Shown one piece after another: positions 1-11,681 of a DNA stretch of 64,000 nt. The stretch is from Aphidius gifuensis (lineage: Eukaryota; Arthropoda; Insecta; Hymenoptera; Braconidae). The stretch is taken from the NCBI RefSeq assembly GCF_014905175.1, contig NC_057793.1, forward strand, positions 9,734,001 through 9,798,000, given 5' to 3'. Numbering within the stretch: the stretch's first letter is position 1; each line of letters begins with the position of its first letter. The translations under genes and the position numbers were made by a program. The notes beneath the pieces were generated by a model that saw nothing but the letters and a program-made list of their open reading frames with translations, was not told where the DNA came from and did no database searches.

Positions 1-2
1 AA

Positions 3-2264
3 GAACAAGAACGAATTTTTGACGATGTTGACAAGAAAATGAGTGTCATCAACTCTCTTGATAATGATTTATTATCACAACTATCCATGTTGCTGACAAT
101 ACCTGAAAAAGTAGCTGACCAAAAAGGTAACAATATTGAAATAAAGTTTCAACAATTTAAAAGTAATATATTAATCTATCTATTACGTATTTTTGTAAAT
201 TTCAAAATTATTTTTCTAGCTTGCCCTGAATGGATAGAGCCTATTAAAATAGCTTGCTACAAAACTAAAAAATACGAGTGTAGCCATTCCATTGGAGGTG
301 TTTATTGTGATCGTTTGTTAACCCAATCACATGTTGAAAAAATATTATTAGAATCTGGTGTTTATTTAAAAGACTTGTCTCTTTCAAAAATTTGCAACGC
401 AAGTATCATGCCAATAGTTGCTGAACACTGTATAAATTTAACAAGACTTGAATTTGTTCATAACGGTGAATTAAAAACAAATTCCAATGATTACATTGAA
501 GCATTTAAAAAATTACAAAATTTAAAATCCATCGTAATAAAATTAATTCATATGCAATGGTGTCTTAGAAGAAAGTTTCCCTATGAAGCAATCAATTATC
601 TCCCAGAAGAAATGAATGAGATTCATTTAATCCATAAACAAGGCTTACCAAAAAAAGCAGTGTTTTTCGTAAGTTATATACTTTTTTCAATTATTAACAT
701 AAATTGAGGCTGAAAGTGAAGGTTATTTCCCTTTGTTGAAATTTGAATTCATTTCAGTCTCAAGTAAAAGCGAGAATAATTATTTATTTTGATGAATTTT
801 ACCAAAATTTTCGTGCTATTTTTTTTAAGATAATTAAAAAATTTTTTATCAAATACCAGCTGTAGTACTGTTTTTTTTTTGTCACATCGTAGTTCTTATC
901 AATACAGATTTTTTTAACCCTCATAGATTCTTTTTAGTCTAAGTTTTTAATAGATATTCAATTTTTAATTATCAAACTTTCCATCAAGTGCTCGTTCTCT
1001 CTCTTTTATTTGTCGTGCTGTCTTAAATCCTCAAAATATCGGGCCCAAACTTTGTTCCAGGATGGGATTTCGTTTCAAATTATATAATGAATTAATTTTT
1101 ATCATTTTTCAGGATTTGAAAAGATTTAAAAATCTTCACAGTTTGACATTAAGTGGGTGCAATCTGAACAAAATGCTTCAAGCAATATCTGAAAAAACAA
1201 CACTCATTTATCTTGACCTCACAAATTTTCGCGTTACCAAAAAATGCTCATTAAACATTGAACATGTATTCAATCAACTTGTAAATTTAGAGCACATCAG
1301 CATCACATTTAACAAATTCATTTTAAATGCTCCCAGGTCCATTTTTAATACATGCAAAAATATAAAATATCTTGACTTACCATCACATTGGAGTTGGGAT
1401 ATAATTGAGATTTTAATTGAAAACTGGGAAAACCTTAAAAACTTAGAGCATCTCACTATCAATTGGAAACTTTCTCATGAAATTGCAAAGCAACTTGTCA
1501 AATATTGCAAAAAATTGAAATACTTAAATATTTCAAAAATACGCATAGACGACGCAATGGAAATTACTTTGCAAGAATTAACAAAATTAGAAAATCTCGA
1601 AACTTTAAAAATAGCTAACATATATAACTTCAGTGTTGAAACTATAATTGCAATATCGAAGAATTGTAAAAAACTTAAAATTCTTAAAATGGGTTCCCAT
1701 CGTTATTTAATTTATCCTAGACGTAACCAACCTCACCCTCCATCGACTCTTAAATATTTATCAAAATTACAATATCTTGAACAATTATATTTGCCATCCA
1801 TGACGATGAATGCATCTCACGAAAAGAGTATTATTGCCATTGTTAATAAATGTAAAAATTTGACAAAATTGGATTTAAGTTGGTGCGAAAATATCACTGA
1901 AACAACTCTCATTGCTTTAACCAACTCCACATCATTGAAAGAATTAAAAGTTGCTTGGATTGATAATGTAACAGACAATTTTATTTCCAAATTGGAAGGA
2001 TTAAAATGTTTTTGGTGTTATGGTTGCGAAAAAATTACTGATGCTGGTGTCATTCAATTGATAAATAATTGTCCTGATCTTGAATATCTTAATCTTCAGG
2101 CAACTCATGTTACGATTGATACGATTATTGGTGCCTCTGAGGCAACCAAAAACCGTATGAATAATATTATTTTGACTCTAGACGTTGAATTGACACTCAG
2201 AAAATCATTCAAGTCGATAAATAAATCTATATGGTTGGCTATTGCTGTAAAGAAGATATTATAA
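3..2264 (+). CDS. F-box/LRR-like protein, 5' partial
   Basis: Leucine-rich-repeat protein of the F-box/LRR style, likely a substrate receptor for an SCF ubiquitin ligase (inference). The frame is open from base 3 to a Met at 39 and beyond, so the true start probably lies outside the window. Residues after that Met (SLDNDLLSQLSMLLTIPEK) resemble an F-box. Exons read as 3-162, 220-668 and 1113-2264; from Met39 this gives 574 residues. The first intron is only 57 bp and in frame without a stop, so it may be retained; it encodes an intron-like hydrophobic stretch. The 668/1113 junction has clear GTAAGT and TTTTTCAG signals. The last exon holds about ten LRRs (NLHSLTL, NLEHISI, KLKYLNI, NLETLKI, NLTKLDL, DLEYLNL). 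The inverted paralogue at 62.6-64 kb has the same junction. A polyadenylation-like AATAAA lies near 2368. Confidence 0.72.
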
Positions 2265-3478
2265 ATGTTTAATACGAATATAAATTATTTTTTGTCTAAG
2301 AAAGATAAAATACTGTTCTAATACATAAATTTAAAAAACCACAATGCTGTATAATATTGTTAGAAAAAATAAACAATCATATTAATTATTATTTTCCGTT
2401 TGATTACAAATATTATTTTTTAAATTCGTACTTTCTATGCTCTTTTTATTGTAAATTTTAGATAAGAGCCGGGCATTTTACGTAGGTGGGACGCTTCACG
2501 TCACCTACGTAATGGATTTGTCTACCGAAAATTAAAAAACGCTCTCATTTCCAAAGTAATTGTCAGAGACACTTCGTGTTAGAACCAAAAGAAGCGTATT
2601 TTCAATCTCTTTAATTTGTATATTTTCGATTTTTTCTCAAATAATTATTATAAAGTTGCCAGTGCCAAAAATGTTAAAAATCTTCTTTTCTTTTTTTTTT
2701 TTAAATATTAAATAACTTTTTATCTGTAAGCGTGATCGATTTGCACCGACTACTTAAAAGTTTTCTTTTATTTTGATCTTTAAATCGCCGCTATTTTGAA
2801 AACGATATCTTTGAAACTCACGGAGTTATTAGAATTCTAATAGAAAAATTTGATGTGGCTGTTTTTTTCCCGATTTACATTGGAACCTAACAAAATCATG
2901 TTTTGTGAAGATTCAACGCGCAGTGTTGGCAGCCCTGCTTAGTTCGTCTCACTCACACAGATGAACATATGTTTATGATAAAATTTCGTAGTGTTGTGAC
3001 TAAACAATATGACATTTTATTTGAAAAAAATAAATTACACTAACTAATAATTGCACATAACCCACCGGAGTATTGAAAATTTTAATTTTCGTTATATTCT
3101 TTTTTTTTTTTTCTTCGATACGTGTCTAATATTGAAAGATAAAAATTTAATTATTTTCATAATTAAACGAAAAAATACTTAAATTTTCTAACATTAATTT
3201 TGGTTAAATAAACATCAAAAGAAAATTTCAACAATTTTATCCTTTGCGTTACTATACATTATAGTACAACAAAATCCCACTTATAAAACTATATTACCAT
3301 CATTTCATAACACCTTGATAACAATTCTGTTATAAATAAATTCATTTATCATTTCAAATTTATATAAAAATGTTTTACTTTTTTTGTTGTTAAGTAAATA
3401 TTTAATTCATTAACAATTTAATTCTTCATCATTGTAATTAGTACAACTAAGGCTAATAAAAATTATTATTTTATTTAA
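2265..3478. other. intergenic, one palindrome
   Basis: AT-rich, no gene seen. The only distinct structure is an 11-bp perfect inverted repeat, TTACGTAGGTG and its complement, at 2478-2512 with a 13-nt spacer, in a locally GC-richer patch (2465-2530). Confidence 0.5.
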
Positions 3479-3486
3479 GTCTACCC

Positions 3487-4320
3487 CGAGGGGCTATTCA
3501 TTGGTGTAGTCATGGTGTCACTCTGAATGTAGTCATGGTGTAGTATCGTGTAGTAACAGTGTAGTTATGTAGTAATTGTAATTTTTTGACTACAACTTTT
3601 GTAGTTATTTTATGTAGTTATTCGTAGTTTCATGTAGTATTGTGTTGTATTTACAAGTATTGTGTAGTCATTCGTAGTTACACCAGAAAAATAATAATAA
3701 AGAAAAAATAAAAGAAAAATAAAAAAAAAAAGTGAGATCACAGTTCTAGAAATAAAACAATATTTTCAATGAAAATTTAAAAAAAATATATATATTTTCT
3801 TGATAATAACACTATAGTATAATATTCTTTACGTATATTTATATATCTATATATATGTAGAATAATATTTATATGAATATACTAATTTAATTTAATATTA
3901 AATATTATTTAATATTATTGAAAGTTTATTAAATGTATCGATAAAGAAAATAAATACATTCCAATAAATTAAATTTCATTATATCATAATCCCTCCTAAA
4001 TAATTCCATTATATTATAATAATAATATTAATGATAATAATTATCATTATTATTAAACAATATTGTGTATCATATGATAGTGTTAATAATATTAATAAAA
4101 ATATCAATAATAATAATAAAAACTCAAAAAATGTAGTGAACAGTGTAGTTATTGTAGTAAATGGTGTAGTCATTGTAGTATTGTAGTCATCATATTTTGT
4201 TGTTGTAGTCAAGGTGTAGTTATTGTAGTTATTATAAGGTGTAGTAGGTGTAGTATTTGTCTTTTTTGACTACATTATGTAGTCATGGTGTCACTAAATC
4301 TGGCCGTGAATAGCCCCTCG
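3487..4320. mobile_element. non-autonomous DNA transposon, 8-bp TSD
   Basis: The ends are perfect 14-bp inverted repeats, CGAGGGGCTATTCA at 3487-3500 and its complement at 4307-4320. They are flanked on both sides by the same 8 bp, GTCTACCC (3479-3486 and 4321-4328), a target-site duplication. Both subterminal zones are packed with TGTAGT motifs, often as GTAGTCATGGTGTCAC in the same orientation at the two ends. The centre is AT-rich and codes for nothing. An 8-bp duplication fits hAT- or P-type elements (family knowledge). Clustered subterminal motifs are typical transposase-binding sites in hAT elements, so a hAT-like non-autonomous element is the best guess. Confidence 0.85.
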
Positions 4321-4579
4321 GTCTACCCACTATACTTTGATAATAAAATTATATGAAAACCGTAAAAACAATTTTTAAAAAATTATACAAATTTTAGTTA
4401 ATCTCTAAAAGATAAAAAAATCCTCAATTTTTACTTTTTTAGATAATTATCTAAATTAATTTACAAACTATATCCCAAGCTCATTTATTTATATTTTTTA
4501 TTTACATATTTTTTTATCAAAAAAGAAAAAGGGAGTCATACTTATTATGCCTCAACATAAGGTTCATCATTAAATCCTT

Positions 4580-5922
4580 TCATGGTGCTTTGCACAAAAT
4601 AACAAGGTACGTCGTCATTGCTCCAATTATCTGAGGAAAAAATTAAATTCATTAATTTTCAGTCGGAAAATTTTTAAAACAGTACTTACAGATGTCAATA
4701 ATGAAAGCCGAATTCTAATTAATCCATTTGCAGCCGTAAAATGAATTTTTTTTGTACAGAAATATGCGTTTCTCATAATGTTACTCTGAGAAAAAAAAAT
4801 AAAATCACAAAATTCGATTTGTCAGATAAAAATTATTATATAATTTTAAAAATTTATATACCTGCAAAGAATTTTTTTCATTGCATTGCAATATTTTCAT
4901 TGGAGAAAATATTTTCTGAACAACTTTGTTTGCCTGTAATAAAAATTTTCTTGTATATTATTACTTGAAAAAAAATTTTTTAATATTTTTTAAAAAAATT
5001 CAAACCTGATTACTAGTTAAATGACAAGAAATAATTATAATGCAAAGATTAGTGAATGCCGAAGTAGCACTCAACACTTCACGTAACGTGGATTTTTTAT
5101 GAGGCCTTTCCAGAATACCGTAAGTTATATGAATAAGGCTGAAAAATAATCTACTGATCCACAAAAAGAGTTGAAAACTCCAAATTTGGTTACTTATTTC
5201 TGATGCTCTCGACAAATTCCAATGGAGCCACCATGATTTTTGCAGTCCAATACCGTTCTTGGTATAATTTATCTTGCACACCTGATCTGCATTTGCAAAT
5301 TATATCTAGTATGTTAATCAAAACAGCTGCATATATATATTATTAAATATCAAATTATACCTGTTGTTAAAATAAGCTTATTCAAATGATCAAAACGTTG
5401 ATAAAGGCTCAATAGTAAAGCACAAAAATTTAATATTTGCAAATCGAATTCAAAAAATATAAAGTGTGACAGTGAATGAAATAATGAAAGACTCTTTCGA
5501 TGTCTCAAGTAGACAACAATAATCCGATATACGAACACAAATATTACAGCAATTCGTAGATAATTTAATTTAGCACGATAAGTTTTTCTTGGAAATTTCG
5601 CGATAGTATCGTATGAATTCAAATGACTTAACACTAATGAAAATTTATCCTTCAAGTCAAGTGCAGTCATTAAATTGACAATACAACAGCTACAGCTTAA
5701 TGATGTCCTTAATATTTTAATTAGTTGTACTTTTGAGGCTTCATGGTCATTGGTTAAATACGCAAATGCAAAAATTCCTTCACAAATTAATAGGAGCATA
5801 TTTGTTGTGATACTATAAATTATTCGTATAATTTTTGAAATGCGGTAGTAATTAATTATAGCACTAGGTGTGTTACTAAATATTTTTATATACCAAAAGA
5901 GTGACTTGAAGCACTTTAACAT
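4580..5922 (-). CDS. gustatory receptor A
   Basis: Seven-transmembrane chemoreceptor of the insect gustatory receptor family (7tm_7), a ligand-gated channel in taste neurons. Five exons on the minus strand: 5361-5922, 5006-5286, 4862-4933, 4690-4785 and 4580-4630, total 353 residues; phases agree throughout. Diagnostic features: hydrophobic segments along exon 1, a YQRFDHLNKLI motif at its end, FTAANGLIRIRLSLL in exon 4 (position of the family FxAxGxFxIDxxLL motif) and GAMTTYLVILCK in the last exon (position of the conserved TYhVIL motif). The start is the first ATG at 5922; the frame extends upstream only through non-ATG codons. It is a little shorter than most family members. Gene B at 8.3-9.7 kb has the same exon phases and near-equal exon lengths, so the two are tandem duplicates. 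Confidence 0.85.
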
Positions 5923-6584
5923 GACTAACACTTGGTAAGTATTGATTAAAAATTTTTTAAATTATAACTACTGCCAAAACTGGAGTAGTGACTCCAAGTT
6001 AGTCTTCTATATTTTTGAAAATTTATTAAGATTTAAAATTCTTCAAGATGAAACAAAGAGACCAAGATTCAATACATATTGTCGATTTTTTTACTGTAGT
6101 CGATATTCTCGTTTTTTATGTTAATCGTGAATCAACTGAGTATGTCAGCTCTGCAATTAAATAATTGATAATACAATATGACATGTCATTGTTACTTATT
6201 GAATAAAATAATCGATGAAATATTATGAATAATATAAAAAAATTAAAAATTTATACATCAAATTAGTGGAAAACCAATATTTCATTATTGTTTATTTTTA
6301 TGGAAATTTTTTCGGACAGTTGAAAAATATTTATATGATTGTTTTATTAAGTATAATAATAATTATTCATTTATTTCTGAATGCTATATTTATTCTGCAT
6401 GATAGCGTAATGATGTTTTTATATTATAACGAGGTACATAATTATAAAAATAAATTTGTAATTTCTCTAAAATTGTTTGTACATTGTAGATATAATAAAA
6501 GCCCAAGTGGAAAAAATATATTTAATGGAAATTTACTTTATATTTAGAAAAAATATGAATTAAATTTAAAATACACCCAGATTT
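5923..6584. other. intergenic upstream of receptor A
   Basis: AT-rich DNA that should hold the promoter of gustatory receptor A. No gene, RNA or clear repeat recognised; reading frames here are short and low in complexity. Confidence 0.4.
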
Positions 6585-6838
6585 GGACATACTAAAATTA
6601 AATTTAGAAAAAATTTAGAAAAAATATAAATTATAAATTCGAAATATATACACTTATACAGTTTCGAACATACTAAAATTAAATTTAAAAAAAATTTACA
6701 AAAAATAAAAAAAAAATTAAGAAAAAATTTACAAAAAGTTGAATTTTAGTATGTCCAAACTTGTACATATTCTAAATTTAATTTATATTTGTTGTAAATC
6801 TTTTCTAAATTTTTTCTAAATTTAATTTTAGTATGCCC
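6585..6838. repeat. four-armed inverted repeat
   Basis: Four copies of a half-site around ACATACTAAAATTAAATTTA: two in plus orientation (near 6588 and 6667) and two inverted (near 6743 and 6821). The outer and inner pairs can form nested hairpins. This looks like a MITE or a pair of nested MITE ends. No clear target duplication was seen. Confidence 0.55.
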
Positions 6839-6976
6839 AAAACTGTATATCCATTAAATATTTTTTTTCCACTTATTGGGAGATTAAAAATCATTATTAT
6901 ATGATATTTATAATTTTATATAAATAATTTCTTAAAGAACCTGCGTACAAAAAACGTCTACACACACACTTCTCTA

Positions 6977-7245
6977 GAGTATTGTGAATCAATCATTTTC
7001 ACTAACCAGGTAGGAATTCCATCTCGCAGCGATTTAGCTGCGACATTCATGCTCACAATGTCAAGGAAAGATCGCAAAAACACTCGCCGCGAGCTTGCTG
7101 CGAGCTTCGATGAAAACACTTTTTGAGTGATATAGCTATTGCTACGATTGGAATTTGGAAGGTACCGTTACTTAAAACGGTAAATATTGCTACCATAAAT
7201 TTAAAATTGATTTTCACTTTCTGCCACGTTGGCAATAACAATAAT
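6977..7245 (+). repeat. dispersed repeat R1, copy 1
   Basis: A GC-richer block of about 270 bp with short internal palindromes (TCGCAGCGA, GCCGCGAGC). It closely matches 7431-7725 over its whole length and 10299-10384 in part. It contains a short frame reading QGKIAKTLAASLLRAS followed by MKTLFE and a stop; the same peptide frame is kept in the other two copies. Confidence 0.7.
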
Positions 7246-7430
7246 ATCTAAAAAACTATCTATAAGTTTTTCATCGTGTATTAATAAATAAACAAATAAA
7301 TTATGAAATTTAATAAATAAATAAATTATTTGTCATAGAACTTGACGTCTAAAAATAAACATCAAATGTTTATATACGATATTATAATTATTTATTTATA
7401 AATCAATAATAAAAATATCATTACTTCCAG

Positions 7431-7725
7431 AATATTGTAGATCAATAATTTACACTGACTAGGTAGAAATTCCATCTCGCAGCGATCTAGCTGCGACATT
7501 CATGTGCAACTTACAATGTCGAGGAAAGATCGCAAAAACGCTCGCCGCGAGCTTGCTGCAGGCCTCGATGAAAACACTTTTTGAGTTGCAACAGTGTTGC
7601 ATGCGACATTGCTGTTGCTATATACGATATCGACAGGTACCGTTAGTTGAAACGGTAAATTGCTATCATAATAAAATTGATCTCCATTCTCTAGAGAGCT
7701 GCCACGTTAGCAATAATATTATTTA
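7431..7725 (+). repeat. dispersed repeat R1, copy 2
   Basis: Second long copy of R1, direct orientation, about 450 bp from copy 1. The peptide frame continues further here, from an ATG at 7502 to 7750 (82 codons; RGKIAKTLAASLLQAS then MKTLFELQQC). There is no recognisable domain. It lies between the two gustatory receptors, so it may be unrelated to them or may have duplicated with them. Confidence 0.7.
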
Positions 7726-7750
7726 TGTTTTTTTATTATATGTTCTCTAA

Positions 7751-8283
7751 ATTTACGAATACATTAAGTATCAAAATCTATACGATGCGTGTGGGTAAAT
7801 GAATTATAGAATCAAAGCAACATCGCAGCAACCTCGCAGGTAGATAATCCTCCGAGTCTCACACACTATATGTTGCGCCCAGCCTACTGCGAAATTGAAT
7901 ATCACAACTCAAAGCCAAATTTTTACCTGAAGTTTGAAATCAAAATCTTTAACATACTTTTGATACATTTAATAGTACATTTTACAAATTTAACTCAATT
8001 AGAAGAAATAACATGTTATGGCTTGAAAACAAATTTTTGCAATTGATCTATTGGTAGTTTTTTTTTACTGCTTAAATTTAATATATATATATTATTTTTA
8101 AAAAATTTATATACTATATATTCTCATGGACAACATAAAAATTATAAATTATTGAAAAAAGAACCCATTGTAATTTAATAATCAGTCATATATTTTTAAT
8201 TGAACTTAGAAAATATTTTGCTTCTCAAATGTATAATTTTCCATGTCCAAATAAAAATTACGTATTAATTTATTTATTTATAT
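7751..8283. other. intergenic between receptors A and B
   Basis: AT-rich spacer downstream of receptor B. No gene recognised. A short segment near 7820-7850 again carries CATCGCAGCAACCTCGCAGG, similar in style to the GC-rich core of repeat R1. Confidence 0.4.
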
Positions 8284-9652
8284 TTATTTACATAAAATAA
8301 CAAGATACGTTGTTATTGCTCCAATCATCTGGAAAAATGATTAAACCAATTTATCACAATTATAAATTTTTCAAAAATAATTAATATACTTACTGATATC
8401 AATAACGGAAGCCGAATTCTAATTAATCCATTCGCAGCAGTGAAATAAATTTTTCTCGTAGAAAAATATGCGTTTGCCAAAATGTTGCTCTTGAAAAAAA
8501 AATAAAATCATGCGAAATTTAATTTATCAAATGAAAAATATAAAAATTCATACCTGTAAAGAATTTTTTTCATTGTTTTGCAATGTTTTCACTGGAGTGA
8601 ATATTTTCTGAACAACTTTATTTGCCTGTATAATAAAAATTTTCTCATATATTATTATTTGAATTCAATTAAGAATAATTAAAGAATAATTAAAGAATAA
8701 TTTTTAAATATTTTTCAAATAAAAATTTTGACCTGTTTACTAGTTAAATGACAGAAAATTATTATACTGCAAAGTAAAGTGAATGATAAACTTGAGCTTA
8801 ACACTTCACGTAATGTAGATTTTTTATGAGGCGTATTTAAAATTCTGTAAGATCTACAAATGAGACCTGAAAATATTTTACTGAGCCACAAAAATAATTG
8901 AAGACTCCAAATTTGATTAATTATTTCTGTCGCTTTTGCCAAATTCCAGTGCAACCACCATGCTTTTTGAAGTCCAACGCCATTCGAAATGTAACTTATT
9001 GTTTGAATTTTCTTGCCGATATTATCTGTATGACAAATTATATTTAATAGACTCATAGCAATAGTTCAATATGATTATCAAAATTACCTTCTGTTAAAAC
9101 AAGCTGATTCAAATGATCAAAACGCTGATAAATAGCCAATATTAAACCACAAAAATGAAGTATTTGTAAGTGAAATTCAAGGTATACAAAATGTGACAAA
9201 GAATCCCAAACAAAATGACTATCTTGATGCCTCAAGTACACAACAATAATCCGATTTAAAAAAACAATTATTATGGCAATTCTAAAATAATTCAATTTAG
9301 CAAGATGAGAATTTTTTTGAAATTTAGCAACAGTGTCATATGAATTCAAATGATTTAAAACTAATGAAAATTTATTCTTCCAATCAATTACAATTATCAA
9401 ATTGGCAACGTAACAACTACAACTTAGTAATTTTTCTAACATTTTAATAATTTTAAACTTTGAATTTGGAGAATCATAATTTGTTGAATAATTAAATGTA
9501 AAAATTCCTTCACAAATTAAAAGAAGTATATTTGAGATGATACTATAAGCTACTCGTATATTTTTTGCGGTACGATAGTAATTAATTATTGCGTTAGGTG
9601 TGTCACTTAATATTTTTGTATACCAAAAGAGTGATTTAAGAGTTTTCAACAT
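8284..9652 (-). CDS. gustatory receptor B
   Basis: Tandem paralogue of gustatory receptor A and a member of the same 7tm_7 family. Exons on the minus strand: 9088-9652, 8733-9025, 8554-8625, 8394-8489 and 8284-8328, total 356 residues. Conserved landmarks are IYQRFDHLNQLVL at the end of exon 1, LQKAWWLHWNL in exon 2, YFTAANGLIRIRLPLL in exon 4 and IGAITTYLVILCK in exon 5. Start is the ATG at 9652, aligned with that of gene A; the frame upstream has no further ATG. Exons 3 and 4 have exactly the lengths of gene A (72 and 96 bp), and all splice phases match. No disruption seen, so it appears functional. Confidence 0.85.
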
Positions 9653-9956
9653 GATTGTCACTTTTTTCAATCTATTTAACTACGGTGAATAAACTGACTG
9701 TGTTTTTGACCAAATAATTGTTCATATACTATGAAACGTAATTTTATCGATTCAATAATATAATTAAGAATTTATTTTAAATAATATACAAACATAAAAA
9801 AATTTATCTATCAAGTTTATAAAAAAATAATATCTTTTGAATGGACGATTATTTGGTTGAGTATATACATTGATATACATTGTATAATAATCGTTTATTC
9901 ATATGTGAAATGCTGTGTACAGTGTTTATAATTATTAATAGTGCGATAGTTGTTTC

Positions 9957-9986
9957 TATTTATAGATACGTTGTCATCGCTCGGAA
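9957..9986 (-). pseudogene. relic of gustatory receptor last exon
   Basis: Minus-strand sequence CGATGACAACGTATCT matches the ATGACNACGTAYCT core of the last exon of receptors A and B (GAMTTYL). The frame stops straight afterwards, and no other receptor exon is recognisable nearby. Short, so moderate certainty. Confidence 0.4.
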
Positions 9987-10152
9987 AAGACCAGTTTAAT
10001 ATTTTTTTTAATGTAACTATATAGACGATTCGTGGCGATTGCGCAATTGAAATTTATATTATTGTATATGGAAAACTTGACAGCCAACAATCGATATTTT
10101 TATTTTTCTTTTTTCGATTAAAAAGATATACATAATTCCATACAATAATCAT

Positions 10153-10197
10153 TTATTTACTTGATATAACAAGGTATGTTGTCATTGGTTTAATCAT
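10153..10197 (-). pseudogene. relic gustatory receptor exon 5
   Basis: A 15-codon minus-strand frame reading MIKPMTTYLVISSK and a stop. It has the same length, start and stop positions as exon 5 of receptor B (MIGAITTYLVILCK and stop). The acceptor AG directly before it is lost, and no upstream receptor exons are visible, so it is a remnant of a third or fourth array member. Confidence 0.65.
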
Positions 10198-10298
10198 TTA
10201 CTATGAAATGAATTTAATTTGTTTATTTTAGTTACAAATATTTTTAAGATATAATGATTATCTATACTTGATTTGAATAAAGAAATCGAATTTAAAAA

Positions 10299-10384
10299 TT
10301 TATGTGTGACTTGCAATATCAAGGAAACATCGCAAAAACACTCGCCGCGAGCTTGCTGCGAGCCACATTGAAATTACTGTTTGA
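10299..10384 (+). repeat. dispersed repeat R1, partial copy 3
   Basis: About 85 bp matching the core of R1 at 7500-7585. Its frame (QGNIAKTLAASLLRAT then LKLLFEK) keeps the peptide of the other copies despite several base changes. It runs straight into a fragment of the F-box/LRR gene. Confidence 0.65.
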
Positions 10385-10471
10385 AAAAATTAAAATTTAT
10401 CAAAATACAATTAATTCATATATGAATTGGTGTCTGAGAAGAAAGTTTCCCTATAAAGCAATCAATTATCT
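10385..10471 (+). pseudogene. fragment of F-box/LRR gene
   Basis: Encodes NWCLRRKFPYKAINYL, matching QWCLRRKFPYEAINYL in the F-box/LRR gene at about 555-602; the flanking ATTAATTCATAT also matches. The homology stops abruptly after this segment. Confidence 0.7.
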
Positions 10472-10540
10472 AAAAATCTCATATGTATTTTTAAATTTTA
10501 ATTACTCTATTTAGCTTTCAAAATGGAAATTTCCTTTCGA

Positions 10541-10830
10541 ACCTTGTATATTCACCTGGAAAGCTTAGTCAGCCAAGGGTATTTTCAATTTGCAAAAATT
10601 GGATACATGATTGAGAAAGAATTTATTTTAATTGAATTATATATACATTTTATGATATTATCAAAATAATAGATTGGTCATTACCGAATTAGTCTGGTAC
10701 ATATGCCAACAAATATCAGATAAACATTACTGTTTTTTTTTCTTTTAAATCAAAAGAAAATTTCAATAGTCTTAGTTATAACTTTGAATAAATTCTAGGT
10801 GTTAATTGATTTATCTATAGATACTGTAAA
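10541..10830 (+). pseudogene. fragment of scramblase-like gene
   Basis: Matches exon 2, intron 2 and the first bases of exon 3 of the scramblase-like gene at 60.9-61.2 kb. Shared landmarks are AAAATTGGATACATGA, TCTGGTACATATGCC and AACAAATATCAG, then a T-rich intron with the same tail before the acceptor. The donor GT has become AT, and the exon frame is broken by stops. Because the intron is kept, this is a DNA-level copy, not a retrocopy. Confidence 0.75.
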
Positions 10831-11681
10831 AATAACTTATATTTATATAAGATCAAGAAGTTCATGTATACATACCTGCAGTTATTGTTGGTGAATCTTG
10901 CACTGTGAAAATATCTTTCTGAATTTTAGAAGACAACTTCTTGGCAAAAAATGGTAATAAAAAATGATGATAAAAAAAAAAACTATTTATTTACAAGAAA
11001 TTTTCTTCTAAAATTAAGAACAATTCCATTTATCTTTAACCAAAAATTTTCACAGTGTGCGACACAAAAAATGGGTAACAATAATAATAGTTCATTCGAG
11101 TAATTAATAAAAAATAATGATTATTGTTCTGTAAATATTAGTTATTTGAATAATAAATTGATAACGAGAAAAAAAAAATAAAGAGTTGAGTTGAAAAAAG
11201 TAATTAAATGGATTAATTATTGATTAAAAAAAATATAGTTATGTTATTATAAATAAAATAGAAAAAAAAAATAGATATAATTAATTGAGAAGGTAGTTTA
11301 TTTATAAGGAAGTTAGTTATACAAATCGTATGAAACTATAAGAGACCTATACAAGTACAATTAATTGAATATATATAAGAACAATTACATTTGCATTGAT
11401 GAATAGTAAATTTATTTTTACAGTTTACAATATTTATTTAAATTTTAATATGACATTTTTAAAACATTAATTGTTACGGTATCAATTGGAGCAAAATTAA
11501 TAAACAATATATTTTATATAGATATACTGATAATTGAATTGTAATTTGTAATTTTATTTGATGGTATTATTTTTATTTACTACCACTTGTCAGCAGAATA
11601 TTTATAATATATATGATTTTATATAATATTAAATTTTTACTTATTACCATTGATATTTATTTGAAGATTGATAATAAATCA
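10831..11681. other. intergenic
   Basis: Very AT-rich. The part next to 11.7 kb is the 3' flank of the cysteine-rich gene and resembles the 3' flanks of its paralogues at 17.0-17.5 kb and 36.6-36.9 kb (ATTGATATTTATTTGAA, and an island of similarity around ACATTTTTAAAACATTAATTG). This shows that flanking DNA was duplicated with the genes. Confidence 0.45.
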
